From Branchiostoma floridae (lineage: Eukaryota > Chordata > Leptocardii > Amphioxiformes > Branchiostomatidae), in contig NC_049980.1 in the NCBI RefSeq assembly GCF_000003815.2, forward strand, positions 355,311-386,418: DNA of 31,108 nucleotides, read 5' to 3'. A model generated the notes under the pieces. That model saw nothing but the letters and a program-made list of their open reading frames with translations, was not told where the DNA came from and did not search any database. The number at the start of each line of letters is the position of its first letter. Positions within the stretch are counted from its first letter, which is position 1. A program made the position numbers and the translations under genes. Of this stretch, positions 9,881-18,926 are shown in pieces.

Positions 9881-10943
9881 ACTTAGGTATGCAAAAATTG
9901 GGTACCTGACTTTGGTTTTGGAAGTAAACGACCGAAGAAGAAGACGGATGGGCTTTCCGCTACAACGGTACTAGTTTGATAGGGTAACCAACCTTCACGG
10001 ACATGGAGCGTTACACTCCGCTTGGACTCTTTACCCAACACGTTAGAGTACCGACGGCAACCCTTCTTGATAAGGTATTTTGTTGCCCTAAACCCTAACA
10101 ATATTTACATGAACGCTGAAACCAAGAACTTCATTGACATGGAACGTTGCTAGTCCTCCACCACACACTTTACACTCTCTTTGTATCATATACAAGAACC
10201 TGGAAACCTAGAACTTCGCAAGCTCTCGATTCATTAAGGATGCACACTGTGATTCTAAAAGCATAACATTCTTAGTTATACTGTTACCTTTTGACGCATT
10301 CGGAACGTATGTCAAGTATCGCAGGTCGGCCAGAAACCGTTCCAGCTATTTGGAATTTACACAGCAACGTCTAAACATTTCCAAACAAAATAAAGGCAAG
10401 CACTATCCTGTGTCTGTACATTATTCTTTGTTAGGCCATGTTCATTTGATTGTATGGATGACATCCGCTCGCGCAACAATTTCTTACACCCCCCCTTAAA
10501 AAGGATTTTCGACCATAATGTAAATCGTACAAAGCACCTTTGAATAAACAAATATATTTGGAAAGGTGAAAAAATAATGGTTGAAAAGTTGGTGATCAAA
10601 TGACACCCTGATTTCACTACTCAAAGAAATTTCACAGATGGAGAAATATTTTTCAGCTTCGTGTTTTTTTGGGGCATTTTTATTATCCCATGCCAACGTC
10701 AGAAACTATTCCATCTATCGACCAACGTTTAAAAGATATGTACCTCCAACCTTTGTGGCAAAAATTTGTAGCAACAAAAAATTGCGAACATACAGGTCAC
10801 TTAGACTACAGGACAATGCACTGCACTCAAGTTGGTTACTTATATTAGCATTTTCTTAACATCACAGAACCCACACATTATATAAAAAGTCGGATTCGTC
10901 TTCTAATGTCCCTGGAAAAGAAGTCGAACCCAAGAAGGTACGG
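9881..10943. other. intergenic, no feature recognised
   Basis: No exon with family features was found. Several ORFs of 60-90 codons occur (for example minus 9883-10101) without recognisable domains. The sequence may be old repeat. Confidence 0.5.
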
Positions 10944-11892
10944 TTAACCCTCATCCGACCGTATGGGGTCATTTTTGACCCCAGGCGTATATTTTAATCT
11001 GCCACAGCAACATTTTTCATCAGAGAAAAAATTGCTTCCATGAATTTGTTTGTATACATGTCTTACAACATCTACCAATTTTTCGCCGAGTTTCGCCCAT
11101 TATTGTATAAGCTATACTTGAAAGTTTGTGTCTTGTTCGGTGGGGTCAAAAATGACCCCAGCCAATTATGAATCATTAATTACATAAATGTCAAGATATT
11201 TCAATAAAATAAAAGGCATTCCTCATTATTGCTATTGCAGCAACAGGTTATAGTTGCTTAGATGAGTTAACACCGAATATTTTGAAAGAAATTTAGTATT
11301 TTAGTGTAAAACACAGTTTTTCGACATTCTGCATAAATTATGATAATACGCACTAATTACCTATGCTAATGAAAGTGAAAATGTTTCTAATTAATTAAAA
11401 AACAATATATGGACAGAATGTGCAGAAGGAACCTACAAGAAAGATCTTTGCGGGAAAATAGACAAGAGTTATTGTATGTATGTGTTTAGATGGCGGAATA
11501 TGGTGCATAATTAAGTAATAAATTCGTTACTTTTCACAAATATTGTATTTTTTCTTGTTAAATAACATTATTATGCTATCAGCATTATTGCATCGCCACA
11601 ATTATTGTTTAGAAATTGATAAAACAAAACATTGTTTAAGTAAGTTTAGTATGGTAGATTTTCAGAGCAAATGTGGGTTTTCCTCATTTTCTGCATAAAT
11701 TATGATAATGAGTAATAACTACTGACACCAAAACTTGTCAAAATATTTTTCATAGGTTAGTGAAACAGTAAAAACATAGAAATGACAAAATAAGCCAGCA
11801 GAAATATGTCTATGACCAAAACAAAATGGGGTCAAAAATGACCCCATACGGTCAGATTCGTCATAAAAATGTAACGGTCGGATGAGGGTTAA
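10944..11892. mobile_element. piggyBac-like MITE (PB1), TTAA target duplication
   Basis: Flanked by TTAA at 10944-10947 and 11889-11892. The terminal inverted repeats begin CCCTCATCCGACCG, a perfect 14-bp match at both ends. TTAA duplication plus termini starting CCC is the hallmark of piggyBac transposons. The 941-bp body has no transposase ORF, so it is non-autonomous. The palindrome GGGGTCATTTTTGACCCC (or its complement form) occurs three times: 10965-10982, 11142-11159 and 11828-11845. Confidence 0.88.
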
Positions 11893-13151
11893 GGCTATAG
11901 AATTATCTTTAAGACTAGAGTAGACACAATCTATACTGTTCTACATTATGTGTTTGTTTTTCCCCTTTCATATTACATTATACCTAGTACATGCAATAAG
12001 CCCTCGGGCAAGAATTTTCAATAGAAATGATATAAATATATTAACAGTGCCACATACATAGTACAGAAAGAAGGTAAAAACATTCCCCTTACCGCAAGAC
12101 TCTCTCTCCAAGTCGAATCAAATGCCTTATTAAAATCTACAAAACAGACATAGAGCCTTGGATGTTTGTTCAGCTACTTTGTTTACTGACTAAGGTGGAC
12201 AATGCAAAAAGTTTATCAGTTGTTTTAAAGTATTTTTCTAAAGCCGACCTATTGAAAAACGCTGTAATGTTTTGCATACTTAATAATAATGATACGAAAG
12301 TGCTTAGATGAGACTTTTTCATAGATCCAGATCCAAACAAAGGCTGCAATTTTCACACTTATTTTAGTCATTTAAATATGACTACTGGAACCGGGAAGAA
12401 AAACACACGTTCTGTATTCGAATCTAGATTCCATTAAAGTACATACTGACTTTTCAGTGAAATTTAGGGGGCTACGACAGCAAATGTATTTTGTTTTAAT
12501 CTAAGTAGGCCAGAAATGTCGATGAAAGCTGAGCAGTTAAAATTTCTCCCGAATGGATGTCAAAATGAGTTTAATGGTTTCGTGAACATGCTGAACTCAC
12601 CTTAATTTTCCGCACTGCCGATCTATACCGGTTAGCAATCCTGTTCCTCTACCTAACAAATAAACTTCATACAGTCTGTCAGTTTGCGCTTGCGAATCCC
12701 ATGCAAGTAACAGTGATATCAGCACGCCGAAATTCCCGTGTTTGAGTAGTGATGTAGCGCCTGAGAACGACACGTTTTGGTAACTTTTGAAATGATCTCA
12801 AGCGTTCCGAGCGACACCCTCTTAACTTCAGAAAGGATTCTAACAACCGTGGACCTTTGTTCTCAGCCAGGGCGCGAAGCCCCGCGCGGTATCTAAGTTT
12901 GTTGACGAATCAAGCCAGTCGTTTGTCTGTTCAACTCAGAGGTAACGGCCCGATTCGCCTGTTTATACAGACTGTTTGTCGTCTCCCGTGAAAACTCAGG
13001 TTATTTTGGCAACGCCTCGGAGACGGCTTCTGTAGCTACGCCAATGTTCCTCGTATGCACCCATTATACTAAGGCGGCGACCTCACTGCGACCGAGTGGT
13101 TAGCGATCGACGGTTTTCTTATAAACTGTAGAAGCAGCGTAATAACACACC
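11893..13151. other. intergenic; one ATG-less open segment on minus
   Basis: No gene recognised. On minus, 12797-12601 is an open frame without ATG that ends at a consensus donor AAG|GTGAGT and has a hydrophobic core (GVLISLLLAW). It fits no gene model here. The part right of about 12840 is more GC-rich and contains a tRNA-like phrase GCGACCGAGTGGTTAGCG at 13088-13105 without a matching B box. Confidence 0.4.
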
Positions 13152-13287
13152 CCATTTGCCAGCGTATTTCGTGCAATCTTCCGCATGGTGCACTATTAAA
13201 ATGCGAAGTTATCTAACTGGAACGCCCCAGTTTGGGATTCTTGGATTATGTTCAATTAACAAAAGTGTGCGGTAATCCGTCGTGCAA
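13152..13287. repeat. dispersed repeat, copy A (interrupted by PB2)
   Basis: Matches 23926-24196 in several blocks: CCCATTTGCCAGCGTATT, GAAGTTATCT, GTTTGGGATT and TAATC...GCAATTAAC. Copy A breaks off exactly at TTAA, where the piggyBac-like element begins. The continuation (CTAG) is found on the far side at 15537. Confidence 0.65.
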
Positions 13288-13884
13288 TTAACCCTATTCA
13301 AACTTTGGGGGGGGGGGGGGGGGGTGCCTGCGCCAACTTTGACCTCCCATAGCTCCCAAACGGCTTGAGCTAGAACAACCAAACTTGGTGAGTTTTCCTA
13401 GAATATTGTTGGCAACAATTTTATCTTGCTAAACTAAACTTCTTTTCATATATCTTTAATATGTAACACATCTAAGTTGAACATTTATAATAAAATATTC
13501 ATAAATTATGCTAATGAGATGACGTAATTGGTCAAAATCCAAGATGGCCGACAATATCATGATGAAAAGTATAACAAGCTTATTTTCACTCAAATTTAAT
13601 CACTACTTGGTATTTTCTTACAGAAAACATTCATTTGAACGTTTTTAATCCATTTCCAAGGGATTTTAGCGTTATATGTTGAAAAATTTAAGGTTAATAA
13701 TCCAAGATGGCGGATAGCTAAACTACACATGACGTCATTCTGTCGACTTTTGACAATAGAAGTCTTAGAACACTTAAATATTAATAAGAAACCTTTATTG
13801 GAAATTTTTTGAGTGAGATATTTAGGTATTATGGGAATTCCCCGTTTTAGCCAAAAATATCAACTAGAGTTCGGGGACCTCATA

Positions 13885-15331
13885 CCTCCATGAAATATTT
13901 ATTGCTTTTTTTGTGGATGGTATGTATGTTTATAGTCGGTTGTATTTGAGAGTAATGGTTATAAATGTTATGGGAAAGTAGTGGTGTATTTATTTAATGA
14001 CACAGAGGATGTCCATCTGATTAGTAATTATTAAAATGTGACACTTATTGTGTAATGTGCGTTTAAGAGGTCGACGGCATATGGTAGCATGGTGTTCCTT
14101 AAGCTTGATGTTTGGCATTTAAACTGTCTAAGGTTGTCAGCATTATTGAGGTTCGACTATGTGCCTCAGAGCTATGTGGTGGGAGGAAGTTGGGAAACTC
14201 AGAAATAAGATGGGATGTGGCCAACTTTAGTCAGATGGTGATTTGATTTTCCACCAATATGTCATAACATCAGCTGATCACACGGTACAAAAATGAGATG
14301 CACACTTTCCTCTGACAGCCCTACATTAACTGTAAGATGAATACTTGGCGCCAACCCCGTCTGCTAAAAAACAAGTACCATTGGCTACGAAAGAGACAAC
14401 TAACAACTGTCCCTTATCGTAACGAAATCAGAACATCTGTATCGCCAATAAAACTTCTGACACCCAACCCATCTAAGATGAGAGGACCTATTGAGAGGGC
14501 ATTTTAATCACCATGTCACTCAAATCAGCAGTACAGTATGTGAGACATCCATACCTGTTACCGTTACCGTTAAATGTACCTCAACTTCTTACAATTATAC
14601 TTACGCTTCACATCTCCATGATATCCTAATCAGACATAAATAAAACTAATCATCATATTAAAAAACTCGGGGTTCCCCAAACAGCTGTCATACAAATCAC
14701 CTCACTATCTGCTTGGAGCTAAGCCCATTAACAAACACTTAAAGCACGATGCCTGTTCCAATATATCGCAGATATAGGGGGGATTTCTGATATTATTACA
14801 TCGATTATAACGACAGATACGGCGCCCAAAATCACATCGATTCGAGCTTTCATCACAGCCCACCAACACAACAAGTATGAAACCAATCCATCCAGCCGTT
14901 CTTTACTAAACTTGTACACAGACAGAGACACATAACAGAAAATATAACCTCCATGACATTTCATGGAGGTAACTACAGTGCCAACTGTTACAAATATTTC
15001 AAACAGTCCTAAGCAGACATAAATAAAACTACTGGGGGTTCCCCAAACAGCTGTCACCTCACTATCTGCGTGCAGCTAAGCCCATTAACAAACACATACA
15101 GCACGATGCCTGTACCAATATATCTGAAATATAGGGGTGATTTTTGATATTATTACATCGATTATAACGACAGATACGGCTCACAAAATCTCATCGATTC
15201 GAGCTTTCATCACACCCCACCAACACAACAAGTATGAAACCAATCCATCCAGCCGTTCTTGAGTAATCATCTACACAGACAGAGACACATAACAGAAAAT
15301 ATAACCTCCATTCCATGACATTTCATGGAGG
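13885..15331. mobile_element. nested TA-flanked element with dimerised end unit
   Basis: Bounded by TA dinucleotides and perfect inverted ends CCTCCATGAAAT (13885-13896) and ATTTCATGGAGG (15320-15331). TA duplication suggests a Tc1/mariner-type target. The sequence is absent from the related element at 22119-23066. Its right half is a direct tandem duplication (period about 383 bp): 14624-14972 and 15007-15334, each ending in the same CCTCCATG...CATGGAGG hairpin. No transposase-like ORF; the longest minus ORF (14728-15057) shows no transposase features. Confidence 0.65.
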
Positions 15332-15334
15332 TAA
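14624..15334 (+). repeat. direct tandem duplication, period about 383 bp
   Basis: Both copies run through GGTTCCCCAAACAGCTGTCA, AAGCCCATTAACAAACAC, TATTATTACATCGATTATAA and CCATCCAGCCGTTCTT to a CCTCCATGACATTTCATGG hairpin. They differ by scattered substitutions and small indels, so the duplication is not recent. Confidence 0.85.
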
Positions 15335-15536
15335 TTAATGACGTCATAATTACATCATATTACGTCATAATGATATAAAAATTGCAGGAATTATAAAACT
15401 CGATAAGCACAACCTTCCCTGCAAATTTGGTGATCGTACAGTAAGCCGTTTTGAAAATACGAAGGGGGGTCGAATGAGCCCCCCCCCCCCCCCCAGGTCA
15501 GGGAAGGCCCAAAAAGCCCAGACTGGATAGAGTTAA

Positions 15537-16479
15537 CTAGTTTCCTACTGTATAGTAAAATTAATATCTTTGCGCATTGTGTGTTTCATTGTCTCTACAT
15601 TCATGCTTTTACTTTTTGCTTGATCTTCTGATTACGAAGTCGAGGGACAAACAAATCGTATTTAGCTCGAAGCATGGTCGCACGCGAGCGCTTTCTAGTT
15701 GAATAAGGCCGGGGGTTACACGGCTTGCCCTTTTAAAGGTTATTCCTGTTTACAATCGCGTAGCATCACCTGCCAGCTGGGGTTACTTACAAGTCCTCTC
15801 CTTAACTCCAGATAAAAAAACAATTCCATAAGAAACAGAAGATTGTAGTTTGCCAGGTACTTATCCTGTTTGTTCATCGCGACGTACAGACAGGATGAAG
15901 AGTCTGGTTTGTGTTACACATAAATACAAAAAATGATACAAAGAATGATAATATCTCCCTTTCATATGTTTAACTGAATAAACAGTCGGTAACGTCGTTA
16001 AGTCAATGAATTGGAAGTTGGTAGCCTCAATACCATAGAAGAAGCGGCAGAGACCTAACTAATGTAGCAGGATATAATGACGACAAGAAGGCAGCTGATC
16101 CTTGTGATGCGTACGAAAAATTCGTCTTTATCTCTGAAATTCGATGGATAATGTTCGGACCCCGCAGTGCCACACCGCTGTCCCAAGTGGAGTGAAATAC
16201 CACCTTACCTCCTCGGGGCTTGATGAATGGCGGCCTAACTGAGAGGCGAGATGAACTCAACACTCATCGAGGAATTCCTGAGGTAAAATAGAAACACACA
16301 ATGTTAATGATAAATAAATGGCGATATTCTTTCTGTGAACACTGTCTGCGAAGTTCAACATCAACAAAGTTAATCTTTCTAAATGCGTCGAATAAAGCCA
16401 GGGATGTCGGATGCTCCTGTCTTTTTACCAAGTACCACTCTAATTAGACCAACTTTGCTTAACACCCTACTTAAGTCGA
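15537..16479. other. intergenic, no gene supported
   Basis: Two minus-strand open segments (15877-15791, ending at GTAAGT, and 16263-16027) were tested as 5' exons of the channel gene. They were dropped once the His-Gly exon at 9511-9585 was found. Nothing else recognised. Confidence 0.5.
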
Positions 16480-16525
16480 CCCTAACCCTAACCCTAACCC
16501 TAACCCTAACCCTAACCCTAACCCT
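16480..16525. repeat. interstitial telomere-type repeat (CCCTAA)n
   Basis: Seven to eight perfect copies of CCCTAA (TTAGGG on minus), the chordate telomere unit, within an internal intergenic region. Confidence 0.95.
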
Positions 16526-16688
16526 GGTAAAGTTGACTGGGTCGAGATTACAAAGATCCCATGTCTTAGCGTCGTAACATTGTCACCCCATCAGAGTAAA
16601 AAAGCCAAGATATCATGTAGATGATTTCATTGGAACTACAAGATACATTTTAGGCCACACCAATTTGATTTGTTGTGGTCTTCTTTTT

Positions 16689-16915
16689 AAGTGAGTGAAT
16701 GAGTAAGTGAGCGAGTGAATGAGTGAGTGAGGTAGTTAGTGAATAAGTGAGTGTGAATGAATGGGTGAGTGTGAGTGAATGAGTGAGTGAATGAGTGAGG
16801 TAGCGAGTGAATATGTTAGTTAGTGAGTGATTGAGGTAGTGAGTAAATGAGTGTGAGTTAGTGAGTGAGGTAGTAAGTGAATGAGTATGAATGAGTGAGT
16901 CAGTAAGAGAGGGTG
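16689..16915. repeat. (GAGT/GAAT)n tetranucleotide array
   Basis: Imperfect array of GTGAGTGAATGAGTGA units, about 230 bp, with GGTAG and TGTGAG variants. It produces long but meaningless ORFs of Ser/His/Leu/Thr composition. Confidence 0.92.
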
Positions 16916-17104
16916 AGCAGTACTATGTGACGTTACACTTATGACGTACAGGGCTCTCCCCAGAATTTTTTTAGGGGAGTGGTGCTGGAGGGCGTGCCGC
17001 AGTGAGGGGTCTGTTATATTTTGCCTCAATGAATCACAATTTGAAGCATTCCCGAAACTTAAGCTTTAAAATCTTAAAAAAAATTCAGTACAAATAGGTA
17101 ACAA

Positions 17105-17670
17105 TATTTGCAGACGCTAGACGAACTTTATAAATTAAGAATACTTTCTTTTACGCTTTGCACTTCTGCCTTTATTTTAAATCATATGTTTGCATATCGT
17201 GTCATATCCCGAAAGGCCATACGACTCAATACTGGTAACTGCACCAAGGGTCCTTAAATGTTACTACGGGTTGTAATAGATCCATTCGAACTCTATGGCA
17301 TTAATACGATCCACTTAGAAGGCTGGATACGACTTCTGCAGAATTTTTAGGGTTTGTAACTAAAAGCCGAACATGCCATGGAAATCTAGTGAACCTATTA
17401 AAACATACAGTCCTTTATCTGCGGTTATCTTATCTGCAATTTATTTACAAAAAGGGTATTTTGGAATATCAAGTGAACGGGTTGTTTTTTCGAAGTGCAA
17501 TATTTTGAAAACATTGCAATCTGAAACAGATTTACGTCAATTTGTTCTCCGCTGATACTCTCCTCACGGATAAATATGAAATTAGTTTACATGTATGTCG
17601 GCTAAAAGCAACCTAAAGTAACACTCTCACTAAGGAATCTCCAAGCAGAGGTTAGGCTCCGGCTTTTTTC
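17105..17670 (+). mobile_element. dispersed element family X, copy 1
   Basis: Collinear with 25610-26200: TTTTAAATCATAT, GTCCTTAAATGTTACTACGG-like, TTAATACGATCCA, GGGTATTTTGGAATATCA, GTGAACGGG, ATATTTTGAAAACATT, CATGTATGTCGGC, then the end motif CTCCAAGCAGAGGTTAGGCT followed by CCGGC and a T-run. No ORF with a known domain. A non-autonomous element or fragment of a larger one; class unknown. Confidence 0.65.
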
Positions 17671-18590
17671 TTTGACGATTTATTACGTGTTTTATCTGGC
17701 TTCCTATTTCGTACACTTTTCTTTAAGTCTTGCGGCTCGATGGAAAGTTATCTAATATGTATATCACAATGCGTTATGTAAATGATTAAGAAAGATAGAT
17801 ATGACATTGTCGACGTGTGAGAAGAGACGACTAGTGGAAATTGTCTATTACTGTAGGGTAAATACTTTCTAGGACTAGGTTACCTTGACTGCAATAATAT
17901 CAAACGTCGCTAGAGACCGCTTTCAACGTTGCTAGAGACCGCAGAAATAATAAGGGGTTCTCTTGATTTTGTGGGGGGTGGTCAAATCAATAAAGTCGAT
18001 GAGACGTATTCTATAACAGCATAGCTTATCTTTTTTTGTCAGAAAGATATTACTATGTATACTAGAAAGCTGCACAACAGTTTAAAATGTGTTTCTAACT
18101 TGATTATGAATCTGCTTTTGCCCAAGGCTCCTTCGTTTGAAAACAGCAACTTTCTTCCCTCATTAAGTTAACGTCAGAAGCAGCCCGTCTGTGTTTTCGT
18201 TGTTTTGCTGGGAACTTTTTTTTCTATAGACGGGTAACTAAATGACAGCAAAGATCTCACGTCTGTTTCTCAACAAAAACGTGATGAAAAAAAGAACACC
18301 TGAAAGACCAACGGCATTATTCAAGTTCCTTGAAGACGAACAAACAGATTAATAACGTTACTTTCGAACTTTGCCATTGTTATCACTACAAGGATGGGCG
18401 TATTTGTGTCGCACGACAAATGGACTATACTACAAAGTACTGTACTGTTAGGCTCATTCTATGAGAGCGTTGCCAATTAACACCCTAATTCTATACTATT
18501 GAACTCGCTCCATGAGAGTGTCGCCAAAAAGTATTGTTCAGTAGATCTCAATGGTATCATGTGGCCGAGAAAAGGATAGGGTTACACTTG
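17671..18590. other. intergenic upstream of CTHRC1
   Basis: No gene recognised. Contains a short duplication AACGT(C/T)GCTAGAGACCGC (17903-17942) and a degenerate pair of units ending ATGAGAG(C/T)GT(T/C)GCCAA (18448-18475 and 18503-18528). The CTHRC1 promoter should lie in or just after this stretch, but no clear TATA box was seen. Confidence 0.4.
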
Positions 18591-18720
18591 ACTTTGATTT
18601 GATTTTTGATTTGATTTATTCGGCTGTATAGTGAGAAATACAGCCAGGGCTACCCAACTAGCCGAAGGGTATTATCAAGGGCTAGCCCTGGTATACGTAA
18701 CTGCACAATATACAATAACA
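18591..18720. repeat. TGATTT tract and hairpin-rich short element upstream of CTHRC1
   Basis: Starts with about five TTTGATT units (18593-18620), followed by GGCTGTAT...ATACAGCC (a small stem) and CAGGGCTA...TAGCCCTGG. The mix of simple-repeat end and compact hairpins resembles a short retroposed or MITE-like insertion. It ends about 120 bp before the CTHRC1 ATG. Confidence 0.45.
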
Positions 18721-18836
18721 ACATTACATTTGTCGATACATGAGGTGTTTCTTTTAACCACGACCGTCAAGGAAGTACCACAGCTCCGAGTCTTCCCCAC
18801 GTCATTTCAAGCTAGAACAACCAAGGAGAGTCCATC

Positions 18837-18926
18837 ATGGGTTTTTACTGCCGTGTTGCGGTTGCGGTGGTCGTTGTGGCGATGTTGACACCAGCAAGTC
18901 GTAGCCAAGACGGCAGGACTGGACAG
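18837..18926 (+). CDS. CTHRC1: CTHRC1 exon 1 (signal peptide)
   Basis: 30 codons. VAVAVVVVAMLTPASRSQ gives a signal peptide with likely cleavage after AS or SRS. It ends in phase 0 at GGACAG|GTGGGT. Confidence 0.85.

Larger units (their letters stand above)
13288..15536. mobile_element. piggyBac-like element (PB2) with nested insertion
   Basis: Perfect TTAA at both ends (13288-13291, 15533-15536). The termini are CCCTATTCAAAC (left) and CTCTATCCAGTC (right, reverse complement). A poly-G run (13307-13324) and a poly-C run (15479-15494) lie just inside the ends. The interior shares blocks with the 940-bp element at 22119-23066: TGCCTGCGCCAA, TTTTCCTAGAATATTGTTG, and GGTCAAAATCCAA with ATGGC. 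The extra 1.4 kb is a nested element at 13885-15331. No transposase ORF. Confidence 0.82.

Noticed and set aside
13088-13105. tRNA-like A-box phrase GCGACCGAGTGGTTAGCG
   Set aside because: No B box at the proper distance and no cloverleaf.
14728-15057. 109-aa minus ORF as a transposase
   Set aside because: No DDD/DDE or helix-turn-helix features; it lies in the tandemly duplicated non-coding unit.
15791-15877. Minus 29-codon segment starting with ATG and ending at a strong GTAAGT donor, phase 0 to channel exon 2
   Set aside because: Its peptide has no DEG/ENaC features; replaced by the His-Gly exon. May be chance.
16027-16263. Minus ORF considered as the channel's N-terminal exon (ends near TTTTC|GTACGC, phase fitting a variant exon 2)
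   Set aside because: It has no ATG, a stop lies directly upstream, and there is no His-Gly motif. The exon at 9511-9585 has the exact family signature and a better joint.
16383-16577. ORF with a Leu-Thr run
   Set aside because: It is the translation of the telomere-type repeat.
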